Assembly: GCA_954871525.1 (NCBI GenBank)
Contig: OX940863.1
Span: forward strand, 9,276,001-9,340,000
DNA length: 64,000 nucleotides
Direction of reading: 5' to 3'
DNA from: Parietaria judaica
Taxonomy: Eukaryota; Streptophyta; Magnoliopsida; Rosales; Urticaceae
Part shown: piece after piece, positions 10,053 to 22,000 of the stretch
Layout of the letters: the number at the start of each line of letters is the position of its first letter
Numbering within the stretch: the stretch's first letter is position 1
Program-made: the position numbers and the translations under genes
Notes under the pieces: model-generated
What the model saw: only the letters and a program-made list of their open reading frames with translations
Told to the model about the DNA's origin: nothing
Databases searched by the model: none

Positions 10053-11717
10053 ATGGCTGTTCGTCGTGGAAGATCGAAGCTGAACCAGAGGTGGACTTCC
10101 GATGAGGAGCGAGCTCTCGAGGACGGAGTGGCGAGGCACGGCGCCGGAAAGTGGTCAGTCATCCGCCAAGATCCTGACCTCGCTGCTCGTCTCGTCAATC
10201 GCTCCAATACCGACATCAAGGTTTCCTCGTCTTCTCCATTTCTGAATCTCTCTCTTGGATTCTTGATTTACGATTTGAATGATCCGAAAGTTCCAAGCCT
10301 GAATTGCAGACGATTTCTCAAGTTAGTTCTTGATCATTCTTTAGATCAAATGGGAACCTTTCACGATCATCTTACTTTGGATGCTTTTTCTCTTCTCTTC
10401 TTGTTGTTGGATGGAGTGTCACTGCTTTGTTATTTACTTTGGATCAGGACAAGTGGAGAAATGTCGAGAAGAGCCGCGCAAAATTCGAGGCGTCTGGTTC
10501 TGGCACTGGATCGAGGTCAAAGGAGAACCGTGCGGACGTCAATGCTCGGTGTGTTTTCTTCCCGAAAATGTGGTCCGAATTGGCGTTTTTGCTTTGATAA
10601 ATGTTAGCTCGAGTGATATTAATCTTAGAACTAGTTAGTTATATTCCATTTCGCAGTTTTGCTAGAGGCGATTACAGCTCGTGTTTATGTAAAGTTTTCG
10701 ATTTTACAGAATCGATGCGATGATCTTTGAAGCTCTTAAGACCATTACAAACAACGATGGGTCTGACGTAGTTTCTATAATCAACTTTGTTGAGGTGACA
10801 TTACATTTCTTTCTCTTGTTTGAGAGATTTCTGATTTTCCCAGAGCTTGATTATGAGATATGCAAATGCAGTTAAATCCTTGAAGTCATGTACTGGTTGA
10901 TTTTGTTGTATTTTTGAAGTCTTGTGGAGATTCTGATCATACTTGTTATGCTTGCTATAGCAAAACCACAAGCTTCCCCTGCCACGGAACTTCCAAAAGA
11001 CGGTGCGCGCGAGGTTGAAAATCCTTGTTTCGGGAGGAAAAATTGGAAAGGTTGGTACTTCTCTGTTATGGTCCCGCGTTTTGTGTCCCGTATCGGTTCT
11101 AGAATCGGTTAGTGTGACCCCCTTTTTTTCCTATGGTGTCTAAATTAAAAACCTAGAGAGAAACTTAAGTGCTGAATAACACTTAATGGGCCAGGCCCGA
11201 ACCCTAAAAGATAATTACTCTTACCGTCCTTTCGAGAACACGGTCAAAGCTCTCGAATGGTCTTGAGTCAACTAGACTAATCGAAACATGACGCCTCAAA
11301 CCCTTGGATCATTGCCTAATTACAGAAATAACCTTAATAACGTAACTGAAAGGAAAAACATAATAAAAGACTTAAGTGGTCGTGGCGATCCTCCTTCGGT
11401 ACGGGTCTATCAATTCGTTAACCTCCGTAATTATATTACCAAATGCAGGTGCAAAACATCTACAGATTGTATGAACGGAGACCGCCAAGAAACGCGAAGG
11501 AAAGGCCTTCTCCGCCGAAGCCAATCGTTGAAGCCGCCACGCATCAAAAACCACCGGATCCTCCAGAAGAATATCCTGATCTGACCAAAGCGGTCATGCT
11601 GCTGTGGCGGTCGACGAGTGGGAGAGCGCCTCTAAGCTTTCGGAAGAGGCTGACGCAGGGCTGCAATTTGCGACCGAGATTTATGAACAAACTATGAAAC
11701 AAGAACAAGACGTATAA
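10053..11717 (+). CDS. Single-Myb-histone (telomere repeat-binding factor-like) protein, last exon apparently frameshifted
   Basis: Five exons can be joined in phase: 10053-10220, 10448-10548, 10710-10794, 10961-11050 and 11449 onward. Exons 1-2 encode an N-terminal Myb/SANT domain (RWTSDEERALEDGVARHG, then KWSVI and DKWRNVEK across the first junction). Exons 3-4 encode a linker-histone H1/H5-like globular domain (AMIFEALKTI, GSDVVSIINFVE, LPRNFQK). This architecture defines the plant TRB/SMH family, which binds telomeric DNA and telo-box promoters. The last exon continues VQNIYRLYERRPPR and then a proline-rich stretch. The Ala/Glu-rich coiled-coil tail expected for the family (ASKLSEEADAGLQFATEIYE, ending TAA 11715-11717) is in another frame. 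The frame switch near 11541-11583 implies a one-base loss, a two-base gain or a missed mini-intron. If there is no correction, translation ends at 11697. Confidence 0.75.
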
Positions 11718-12674
11718 TTCTTCACTCTCTTCTTCCATTCCGAGATTAACTGACATTTGATTCTTTAACTTTTCTCCGGTTTGATATAGACCAAGGTTTG
11801 TCCTTTTTTGTGCTGAAAATGCATAAGAAGTTTTTTTAGTATTTTTTTTTTAATTGCTAAAGAAAAAGCCTTGTATATAGTATATACATAGGTACTGTAC
11901 AGACTACAGAGTTTTCATAAATAGCTTCAGTATGTTTTGAATTTTGATCACTACGGTGTCACCCAGACACACAAACTTCCGGGAGCAGTGGGGGAACGCA
12001 TAAATTACGTAGCAGGGATTAAATTTAAAGTTTTGTCGAAAATTTTACTTGAAAATGTTATATTTAGATTTTAATTAAAATTGAGAGTGATTTAAATTTT
12101 AAAGTAACATTTTACGTGAATTTATATTACAAAATAAAAATCGAGTATTATTATACAATTTAAAAAAATCCATTATTTTTTTTTTTTACCAATGGGCTCT
12201 TATCTTTTTTAATACAGCTTTAATTAAACACTTGAAGTTGTGTGTGCTTTTTTTATTTATTTAAGTATTAAGTTATTATTTAATACACACGTGACAATAT
12301 TAACATTTAAACTATTTTTTTGTTGTATATTATTGACGTGAAAACGAAGAATAAAAAAAATCTTACCATTTATCAACTAACAATATTAGGTAAGTAATTC
12401 CCTCAATAAGAATATATACTCGGTCTTAATTTATTGTTACGGATAAAAAATAATTGATGCGTTAAATTTATTTCTTAAATATACTTTACCAAACGACGTA
12501 TATATTCTCGTCGTAATATAGAAGGAAAAAAAAAATCCGCTTAACTGAAAAGGAATATAAAGTCGAAGGGCGTATCAGTAATAAAGCGAAAGTTAAAGGG
12601 CCAGAATCGTAATTTGAGAAAACTATTGGGCCGGTAGACATAACCTAAAAAGAGGAGAGTGTTGTGGTGAAAAA
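11718..12674. other. AT-rich intergenic DNA between the Myb/histone-like gene and eIF4A
   Basis: It contains long A/T tracts and no supported coding frame. The last ~150 bp become GC-richer and lead into the eIF4A promoter. Confidence 0.45.
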
Positions 12675-12752
12675 TATATTATAAACTCTTCTCTTCCAAA
12701 GCCGCCTCTCTCCAACTCCGCGGCGCAGATCCGAGGAGTTTGCCAAACCCTA

Positions 12753-12799
<47 letters not shown>

Positions 12800-12816
12800 A
12801 CAATCACTGATCGCAG
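12675..12816 (+). promoter_or_regulatory. eIF4A core promoter and 5' UTR exon
   Basis: A TATA-like ATATTATAAAC at about 12676-12686 is followed by a pyrimidine-rich leader. A (CT)n run of about 39 bp (12759-12797) precedes CAGACAATCACTGATCGCAG and a GT donor at 12817. The leader contains no ATG in good context, so translation starts in the next exon. A 5'-UTR intron is usual for plant eIF4A genes. Confidence 0.65.
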
Positions 12817-13070
12817 GTATTATATACAGCTTCCTCCATGTCTGTATCTTGATTTGTGCTTCGCACCTTCGTGTTTCCGAGTATGGTAGAAAGCCGCGAA
12901 GTTTCGTTTTCGATTCCGTGGCGCGACTTTTTTTTTTTTTTGTGTTTTTGTTGTTGATCTGTGATTAACTCGACGTAGATTTTAGGATTTGAGTTCGTTT
13001 TTTTTTAATATTCAAAATCAGATTAAAGCGTATGGGATTTTCAAGTTTTTTTTTTTTTTATATTCGATGG

Positions 13071-13995
13071 AGGAGTGGGCAATAATGAATTTGTTTGTTT
13101 GGAGTTTATGCTCAATGTTGCGGACAAATACTGGCCTCTCCTGAAAGCGAAACTGGAGTTTAATACTTGGGTTCCTGTATCACTGGTTTTCAAGCTTGGC
13201 TCTTCGGTGACATATTGTTTGGATTGAAAATAGTTTTACTTGCTCGCGAGAAGTGAGAAGAGAGTGTTGTGAGGAGTGGGCAATCAAGAATTTGTTTGTT
13301 GTCGAGTTTATACTCGGTATCGCTGACTTATACTGGCCTCTCCTTAAAGCAAGACTGGAGTTTAATACTTGTATTCCTGTATCACTGGTTTTCAAGCTTG
13401 GCTCTTCGGTAACAAGTTTTTTCGGATTAAATATAAAAGTTTTTCTAGCTAGTTATCCAGTTAAGAAAGTGTGTGAAGAGAGTGTTGAGGACGTGAAAGA
13501 ATTTCGTAAATTAGATGGAGGAGTGGGCCATAATTAATTTGTTTGTTGTCGAGTTTATACTCAATTTGCTGACAAATACTGCTCTCTCCAGAAAGCAAAA
13601 CTGGAGTTTAATACTTGTATACCTGTATCACTGGTTTTGCAAGCTTGGCTCTTCGGTAACATTGTATTTTTTTGCTATCCAGTGAGGAGAGTTCTTACAC
13701 GTTTTGCTTCACGTACATCCTTAGTCTCGACCAATAGTAGTAATTCTATTGTGCGCCTGTGCCGTTTTTCTTCTTTTTTATTACTTTTGTATCACAAAGT
13801 CGTGTGCATGAAATTTTTTCTTAATTTAATTGGGAAGTGGGCATTGATGGTTTCTTTTGCGGGATTTATCCCCAATTCAGCAGATGCATACCTGCCCTTT
13901 ACATCTTCTCCAGAAAGTTAAACAGGAGTTTAATACTTGTGCTCTGATTTCTTTGGAGTGCAATCTTGGCTCTTCTGTCACATATTTCTATTAAA
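13071..13995 (+). repeat. Tandem array of ~200-310 bp units in eIF4A intron 1
   Basis: Four copies start with (A)GGAGTGGGC or a close variant at 13071, 13272, 13519 and 13833. Each runs through ACTGGAGTTTAATACTTG and CTTGGCTCTTC. The spacings are 201, 247 and 314 bp. The last copy is the most diverged. The array is confined to the first intron (12817-14137) and does not disturb either splice site. Confidence 0.85.
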
Positions 13996-14139
13996 TAAAA
14001 CTTTATTGATCATTTTTTCAATGCTATTTGTTGTCTTTTTTTTTTGTCATTCAAGAATGCTAAAAGCGATTTCTTAATTTCTTGATAAAAATAAAGATAA
14101 AGTTACTAATTCACGAATTGATCGCTGTCTTCTGCAGAT

Positions 14140-15748
14140 ATGGCTGGTCTTGCTCCTGAAGGATCTCAATTTGATACGAAACACTATGACTCCAAGATGA
14201 ATGACTTGTATGTGTTTCCTTTTTTATCCGCTACATCTATGTTGGCCATGTGTGTTGTTTACTGCTAATTTCCGCTAATGCTTATCGTGAATAATAATTA
14301 TAGGCTCTCAGCCGATGGACAAGACTTTTTCACTTCCTACGATGAAGTCCATGACAGTTTTGATGCCATGGGATTGCAAGAGAATCTCCTAAGAGGCATC
14401 TATGCTTATGGTATAGCTTCAAAAACCTGTTATTTCTTCACAAACTCACTCGCTATTATCAATTTCTGACTTTGGATCTTGCTTGAAGGATTTGAGAAGC
14501 CTTCTGCAATCCAGCAAAGGGGAATTGTTCCTTTCTGCAAGGGTCTGGATGTGATTCAACAAGCTCAATCTGGAACTGGGAAAACCGCTACTTTCTGCTC
14601 CGGCGTGTTGCAACAACTTGATTATGATGTGGTCCAGTGCCAGGCTTTGGTCTTGGCACCCACCAGAGAGCTGGCACAGCAGATCGAGAAGGTCATGCGA
14701 GCGCTCGGTGACTATCTTGGCGTGAAGGTTCATGCTTGTGTCGGTGGGACTAGTGTCCGTGAGGATCAGCGTATCCTTCAAGCTGGTGTGCACGTTGTTG
14801 TTGGAACTCCTGGCCGTGTGTTCGACATGCTGCGAAGGCAGTCACTTCGCCCGGACTACATCAAGATGTTTGTTCTCGACGAGGCTGATGAAATGCTCTC
14901 TCGTGGGTTCAAGGATCAGGTTCGTCATTTTAACACGGTCTTGTCACTATATAGATAAGGTCACACCTAGCATTATTTGTCCTGATTGGTTGTCCTGGCT
15001 ATAATATATAAACTCGTACTTATGGTGGTCGAGATCTAGAGGTTTATTTAACATCTTGCTTGAATCATAGGGCACAGCTTGATTCGGTTCTAATCATCTT
15101 TTGCATTGCCAGATCTATGACATCTTCCAGCTCCTTCCGTCGAAGGTTCAGGTCGGTGTGTTCTCTGCCACCATGCCACCGGAAGCGCTTGAAATCACCC
15201 GCAAATTCATGAACAAGCCAGTGAGGATTCTGGTGAAGCGTGACGAGCTCACCCTTGAGGGTATCAAGCAGTTCCATGTGAACGTGGAGAAGGAGGAATG
15301 GAAGCTCGAGACCCTCTGTGATCTCTACGAAACCCTTGCCATCACGCAGAGTGTCATCTTTGTCAACACCCGGCGCAAGGTGGATTGGCTGACCGACAAG
15401 ATGCGCAGCCACGACCACACAGTCTCCGCCACCCACGGTGACATGGACCAGAATACGCGTGACATCATCATGCGTGAGTTCCGTTCCGGCTCCTCGCGAG
15501 TGCTCATCACCACTGATCTCCTCGCCCGTGGTATCGACGTGCAGCAAGTCTCGCTCGTTATCAACTACGACCTCCCGACCCAGCCGGAGAACTATCTCCA
15601 CCGTATCGGAAGAAGCGGTCGGTTCGGGAGGAAGGGTGTTGCCATCAACTTTGTGACGAAGGAAGACGAGAGGATGCTCTATGACATCCAGAAGTTCTAC
15701 AACGTCGTCGTTGAGGAGCTGCCGTCGAACGTTGCTGATCTTCTCTGA
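14140..15748 (+). CDS. EIF4A: Eukaryotic initiation factor 4A (DEAD-box RNA helicase)
   Basis: Four coding exons join in phase: 14140-14207, 14304-14410, 14489-14919 and 15113-15748. They encode 413 residues, the normal length of plant eIF4A. The protein is the ATP-dependent RNA helicase of the eIF4F cap-binding complex, which unwinds 5' leaders in the cytoplasm. Motifs appear in order: Q motif ([13 protein letters not shown]), Walker [26 protein letters not shown] (VLDEADEM), SAT ([10 protein letters not shown]), then [19 protein letters not shown] and [11 protein letters not shown]. It ends in ADLL followed by TGA. The start lies two bases into the exon after a strong CTGCAG acceptor. All catalytic motifs are intact. 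The exon 3 to 4 junction splits the glycine codon of YGF. Confidence 0.97.
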
Positions 15749-16704
15749 GCGGAGTGAATTTTTGGGTCTTCTTATATTGGCTCGTGCAAGTGCTATTTAT
15801 TTAATGGCTTTTTTTAATTATTATTTTAATGTCGGTTGAACATATAATCTGACCGTGTAATGATATCCGTCCTGTGACGCTGCAACCAGGGGACTGAGAG
15901 GTGGTTCGTTGCGGTGGATTCGGGCTTTTATTATTGGAAATTTTGTTTCGGTTTTTTTAGGGTTTTTATTTTTGTATTTTAGGACCTTTTTTTGAATTTC
16001 CTTTTGCGAATTGTCTAAGAAGGGATTTTGAGTCGTGTAATTGGGGTATAATGATACTCTCTGGCCTCTGCGTTGATTTTCTTAATGCAATTTTCGTGAG
16101 ATAATTTCGTGTTATCTAATATCGACACGTGGATTATGGTCAAAAGATTAGGATTTGATTTCTTTCTTAAATAAATACGGAATTGAAGATTACTAACAGT
16201 ACTACTATTTGAACTTACAAATATTAGTTATTAAGTTATTTTTAAAATATTAAGCTATTCAATTGACCAAAAAAAAATCTCCTAGCAAACATGTAATTTT
16301 TTTTATGTATGTGAAAAATTGTACCCGTCTTCTTAAACAAAGATTTTGTAGTTCTTTAGAAATTGAGCGTTCTACGGTATTTTTCACGTATTTTTCGTTG
16401 CAAGTCGATTTCTGTCGGCTTCTAATACATTTTATGCCTTCTGGCTTGGTGAACAAGTAGTTGTTGATGAGCCAGAGCTTTTATTGTTGATATTTTCCCA
16501 CCTAATAAATCATTAAAAGGAGATACCAAACATAATGAACAAAGTTGATGTTTGATCCAGAAAATTTATTGCTTGGACAGACACTTCACAAGATTTTCTC
16601 TTCATTACAAAATTAATTGTTTATTATTATAGGGTATGTATGATCCAGTGACTCACTCACTTTCTCACCTATTTTGTTAAAATCAAAGTGAAAAATCACT
16701 AAAT
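15749..16704. other. eIF4A 3' region and AT-rich DNA
   Basis: The first ~300 bp are T-rich and probably contain the eIF4A 3' UTR. The remainder up to the copia 5' LTR is AT-rich with no supported gene. It ends with the TAAAT target site at 16700-16704. Confidence 0.4.
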
Positions 16705-16947
16705 TGTTATGTATAATGTGAAATGCTCATTTATTTTCACACTATATTAGTCAATAATTGTATGCTCCAAATTTCCTATAAATACCCCCCTAAGTGGATG
16801 AATAAAATTCACCTCTCACATTTTCTACACTTACATTTATCTCACTCACATCTTACTTCTCTCCATCATCTTTTCCATAAAAAACACACCACTCACCAAA
16901 TTTCTTACCACTTAAATTCAAGGTGCAAAGTTAGTGAATTTATAACA
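16705..16947 (+). repeat. 5' LTR of the complete copia element
   Basis: It begins TGTTATGTATAATG and ends TTTATAACA. CTATAAATA (around 16777-16785) is the likely TATA box. The sequence appears identical to 22634-22876. Confidence 0.95.
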
Positions 16948-17040
16948 CGTTATCAGCACGATCACTCTACGGTAAGCTCAGAACACGGTATATTAAACTG
17001 TGGACTGAAAATTTTATAATTATTATTATCGTTGTACAAC

Positions 17041-17338
17041 ATCATATTACTATATACAGGAGGCTCTGCCACCTTATAGTAATGTGATGGGATCTATGAT
17101 AATTAATTATTCTTATGAATAACATCATCTTACCATACACAGGAGGCTTTGCCACCTTATGGTAATATGATTTATAATATTTAACTTTCTTATGTATAAC
17201 ATCATATTATTATACAATGGAAGGCTATGCCACCTTATAATAAAATGATGTGATTTACATCTAAAAAAAAAAAATTTATCTTCAAGTAATATCAAATTAT
17301 TATATACAGGAGGCTCTGCCACCTTATAGTAAAATGAT
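17041..17338 (+). repeat. Four tandem hairpin-forming repeats in the copia leader
   Basis: Copies lie at 17041-17088, 17124-17171, 17201-17249 and 17291-17338. Each ~48-nt unit has a ~14-bp outer stem (5' arm like ATCATATTACTATA, 3' arm like TATAGTAATGTGAT). A smaller inner hairpin, GGAGGC-TCT-GCCACC, sits at the tip. The stem arms differ among copies in matched ways: ACTAT/ATAGT, ACCAT/ATGGT and ATTAT/ATAAT. The base pairs are thus kept while the bases change. The units are ~77-90 bp apart. A structural role in packaging, dimerisation or translation of the genomic RNA is an inference. Confidence 0.85.
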
Positions 17339-17820
17339 ATTATTGAGATTAGTTTTAACTACTTCATTTTCAATATGCTTATGATTAATATTATATATGT
17401 ATAATGTTTGACTATTTTTACATCTCATTTTATGACATATCATCAATAACCTAATTATAACATTTAATTACATTATGTTAGTGTATTTCCAACGGCTATA
17501 TAACGGCTATAAACGGCTAGTTTTTACACTATAAATACAAGTTTATCAAACCATACAAAATTCACATCTCTTATTCTACCTCATATTTTCTCTCCAAGTT
17601 TTAGCCGAAAAATGACTAGACTAATGTTAGTTTTTATAGCCATAATGATCCTTGTATTTAATGTTAGTATTTTCATTTTTCATATTACACCGGAGGAATT
17701 TTATTTTTCCTTTAAGATGGTTGTATTCATGTATCTTGCTTTATTATTTACAATATTTGTAGACTTTTATATTTTGAATTAAATCTAATGAATTATTTTA
17801 TTTTCATGTTAGTTACCACT

Positions 17821-18873
17821 ATGTCAAATCTTGTGAAGCTTGAATTCAGCCCTCTTGATATCACTGGCAATAATTACATGCCTTGGACAGTGGATATTGA
17901 GATGCACTTGGAATCAATGAATCTTCTTGAGACACTCAAGGAGGTAAACGAATCGTCAAGGACGGACAAGGCGAGATCTTTAATCTTCCTTCGTCGACAC
18001 CTTGACGAAAGCCTCAAAAATGAATATCTCACTGTGAAAGATCCAAGTGAGTTGTGGAAAAATCTCAAAGAAAGATACGATCACCAAAGGGATGTAATGC
18101 TCCCCATTTTTCGCGATGAATGGACCGCTTTAAGGTTCCAAGACTACAAGAAAGTCGGAGACTATAATTCTGCAATGTTCAGAATCGTGACCCACTTAAA
18201 ATTTTGTGGGGTAACGGTAACTGACGCTGAAATGCTGGAAAAGACTTTTTCTACTTTCCACGCATCAAATGTAACCCTACAGCAACAATATCGTGTACGG
18301 GGTTTTCAAAAGTATTCTGAACTAATTGCTTGTCTCCTTATCGCAGAAAAGAATAATGAGTTGCTGATGAAAAATCATCAATCTCGCCCGACCGGCTCAA
18401 AAGCGCTTCCTGAAGCAAACGCTATCAACTCTGACGAGCCTGAGCCCAAGAACTATTTTCAGGGTCGAGAGCGAGGCCGAGGTCGTGGGCGAGGTCGAGG
18501 TCGTGGTCGTAGTTACGGACGTGGACGAGGTGGTTATAATCCCTCTTATAAGTCCGCTAACTACTATAATAAAAAACAGCAACACGGGAGGAGCCACGAT
18601 GACCCTTCTAAAAAGGGAAAAGAGATGATCTCCCCAAAAGGCTTTGAAACCACTTGTTTCAGATGTGGCACTAAAGGGCATTGGTCAAGAGTTTGCCGAG
18701 CCCCACCACACTTATGCAAACTCTACCAAGAGTCCATGAAGGGGAAAGGGAAAGAGAAAGAAGTCAACTTTATTGACAATAACGAATCCACTCATCTCGA
18801 AGCATCCGACTTCAATGGTGATTTCATTGACACAGTTGGCGATTTTGCTGAACAAGCGACTAGTGGAAACTAA
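17821..18873 (+). CDS. Copia Gag (capsid-nucleocapsid) protein
   Basis: Gag builds the virus-like particle in which the element's RNA is reverse transcribed. The frame is open from an ATG at 17788, but the ATG at 17821 gives the usual start MSNLVKLEFSPLDITGNNY. The N-terminal ~200 residues resemble the UBN2/Retrotran_gag capsid region of plant copia elements (the LWKNLKERYDHQRD segment). A basic Gly/Arg stretch follows (RGRGRGRGRGRGRSYGRGRG). A zinc knuckle of CCHC type (CFRCGTKGHWSRVC) lies at about residue 279. The frame ends TAA at 18871-18873, well before pol, so Gag is a separate product. The frame is uninterrupted. Confidence 0.93.
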   Translation: MSNLVKLEFSPLDITGNNYMPWTVDIEMHLESMNLLETLKEVNESSRTDKARSLIFLRRHLDESLKNEYLTVKDPSELWKNLKERYDHQRDVMLPIFRDEWTALRFQDYKKVGDYNSAMFRIVTHLKFCGVTVTDAEMLEKTFSTFHASNVTLQQQYRVRGFQKYSELIACLLIAEKNNELLMKNHQSRPTGSKALPEANAINSDEPEPKNYFQGRERGRGRGRGRGRGRSYGRGRGGYNPSYKSANYYNKKQQHGRSHDDPSKKGKEMISPKGFETTCFRCGTKGHWSRVCRAPPHLCKLYQESMKGKGKEKEVNFIDNNESTHLEASDFNGDFIDTVGDFAEQATSGN

Positions 18874-19045
18874 TATGAATTATGTAATTCCTTTTGGGAA
18901 TGAAGCCCAATGGTCCGATGTTTGTTTGTCTTTTCTTTTTAGAATATGTCATGATTTTTAAGGTGTGTAATAGACTAATGCTCATGTTTAATTAATTACC
19001 TTTCTTATCAAAATTTGTGTTTTGTTTTTAGTTAAAGTTTTTCAA
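18874..19045 (+). other. Gag-pol gap
   Basis: About 170 bp separate the gag stop from the first ATG of pol, and pol is in a different frame. A T-rich stretch ending TTTTGTTTTTAG (to 19031) looks like a splice acceptor just before pol. How pol is expressed is therefore unclear: splicing, internal initiation or loss of the original fusion are all possible. Confidence 0.55.
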
Positions 19046-22000
19046 ATGGACAAAGCTAATCGTGAAGCTGGAGAATTTTGTATACTCGACTGTGGAACGA
19101 CACACACAATATTGAAGGATAAAAAGTTTTTCTCAAACATAAAATCAACACAAGCCAGTGTGGATACAATATCAGGTCCTGTAGATATGATTGAAGGAGT
19201 TGGTAAAGCGAATTTTACATTACCAAATGGCACCATGTTTACCATAAACAATGCCTTATTCTCCCCAAGATCTAAAAGAAACCTGTTGAGTTTCAAGGAT
19301 ATATATTCTCATGAATTTGATACTCAGTCTGCAACTGAGAATGCCATGAAATATATGTTTATTATAATGCATAAATCGGGGAAGAAATACGTACTTGAAA
19401 AACTACCAATGCTCCACACAGGATTGCATTTTACGTATATAAGTGCAATTGAATCAAATATGGTAGTTGCCAAACCTCCAATATTTACCATATGGCATGA
19501 CCGCCTAGGTCATCCTGGTTCAACCATGATGCGGAGAATTATTGAAAATACACATGGACATCCATTGAAGGACCAGAAGATCCCTCAAGGAAAAATATTC
19601 CATTGTAGAGCTTGTTCTCTTGGAAAATTAATCATAAGACCTTCACCGGGAAAAGTTGAAACAGAATCACCTATGTTCCTTGAGCGTATTCAAGGTGATA
19701 TATGTGGGCCAATTCACCCACCGTGTGGACCATTTCGATACTTCATGGTATTGATAGATGCCTCTAGCAAATGGTCACATGTGTGTTTATTATCAACTCG
19801 CAATATGGCATTTGCTAAATTACTCGCTCAGATAATCAAATTGCGAGCTCAATTTCCCGATCATCCGATCAAGAAAATCAGACTTGATAATGCCGGTGAA
19901 TTCACATCCCAGGCATTCGATGATTATTGTATGTCAGTTGGGATTGATGTCGAGCATCCTGTTGCTCATGTTCACACACAAAATGGTCTGGCTGAATCAT
20001 TGATCAAGCGCCTCCAGCTTATTGCTAGACCATTGATAATGAGAACAATGCTTCCTACTTCGGTATGGGGTCATGCAATATTACATGCTGCGGCATTAAT
20101 TCGCATCAGACCAAGTGCATATCATAAATACTCCCCAGTGCAACTTGTATTCGGCCAAGAACCAAATATATCCCATCTAAGGATTTTTGGTTGTGCTGTT
20201 TATGTGCCTATTGCACCACCACAAAGAACAAAGATGGGGCCACAAAGAAGTCTTGGTATTTATGTAGGCTTTGAAAGCCCATCTATTGTTAAATACCTTG
20301 AACCTCAAACTGAGAATATTTGCACAGCTCGTTTTGCTGATTGCCACTTTGATGAACAAAATTTCCCAGCATTAGGGGGAGAAAGAAAACAGCTGGAAAG
20401 AGAAATTACATGGTCTGTACCAACATTATTGCATCTTGATCCTTACACAAAAGATTGTGAAGGAAAAGTTCAAAGAATTTTGCATTTACAAGATGTAGCA
20501 AATCAACTTCCTGATGCATTTACGGACACAAAGAGAGTGACTAAATCTCATATACCAGCTGAAAATGCTCCTGCTCAAATTGAAATTCCAAAAGGGCAAA
20601 TTGAAAACAAAGTCACTCATGAAATCACAACACGCCTGAAGCGTGGAAGACCACTCGGTTCCAAAGATAAAAATCCTCGAAAAAGAAAAGGAGCAGAGAA
20701 ACAAGATGACCCCAATATGGATGAACGTATTCCTGAAGAAATACGCAATGAGGAAAATCTAGAAATTTCGATTAATTATGCCACTACAGGTATAATATGG
20801 AACCGAAATATGGACATCGATGATGCACTCTGTTACAGTTTGGCATGCGATGTTATGGACGAAAATAATGGGGATCCTGAACCACGGTCTGTTACCGAAT
20901 GTAAAAATAGACATGATTGGGCTGAATGGAAAAAAGCTATTGATGTTGAATTAGAATCACTTAACAAACGCAATGTTTTTGGGCCTATAGTGCTCACACC
21001 TGAAGATGTGAGGCCTGTTGGATACAAATGGGTATTTGTTCGAAAGAGAAATGAGAAAAATGAGATTGTGAGATACAAGGCTCGACTTGTTGCACAAGGT
21101 TTTTCTCAAAGGCCCGGAATTGACTTTGAGGAAACGTATTCTCCTGTCATGGATGGAATTACATTCAGATACTTGATCAGTCTAGCTGTTTATGAGGAAC
21201 TAAATATGCACCTCATGGATGTTGTTACCGCTTATTTATACGGATCGCTTGATACTGATATTTACATGAGAATCCCTGAAGGATTCAAAATGCCTGAAGC
21301 ATCAAGTTCAAAACCCAGAGAAAGATATTCAATCAAATTACAAAGGTCTCTATATGGGTTAAAGCAATCCGGACGCATGTGGTACAACCGACTAAGTGAA
21401 TATTTATTACAAAAAGGATATATTAACGACCCGCTTTGCCCTTGCGTTTTTATCAAGAAAACAACATCTGGTTGTGTGATTATCGCTGTCTATGTTGATG
21501 ATTTAAATATCATTGGGACCAATGAAGAGATTCAGGAAGTAATCTCTTACTTAAAGAAAGAATTCGAGATGAAAGACCTTGGGAAAACAAAGTATTGTCT
21601 CGGTTTGCAAATTGAGCACTTTCAAAGGGGGATACTTGTGCATCAATCAAATTACACGAGAAGAATCTTAAAGAGATTCAATATGGATAAATCAAATCCA
21701 TTGAGTACCCCAATGGTCGTAAGGTCCCTTGATGTAGGAAAGGATCCATATCGTCCATGTGAGGAATCCGAAGAGATTCTTGGTCCAGAAGTACCATATT
21801 TCAGTGCAATTGGAGCTCTTATGTACCTTGCTAATTGTACTCGACCGGATATAGCTTTTGCTGTTAATTTATTAGCAAGATTCAGTTCGGCTCCTACTAA
21901 AAGACACTGGAATGGGATTAAACATGTGTTTCGTTATCTCCAAGGAACAATTGATTTGGGATTATTTTACCCTAACAATACAAAACCATTTTTGATTGGC

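Noticed and set aside
15065..15601. 178-codon minus-strand open frame
   Set aside because: It lies antisense to the last eIF4A exon and reads as low-complexity codon-bias shadow. No start context or domain is present.
17041..17338. CRISPR-like array
   Set aside because: Regular repeats with spacers superficially fit, but this is a plant retrotransposon leader. The units are diverged hairpins, and no cas genes exist here.
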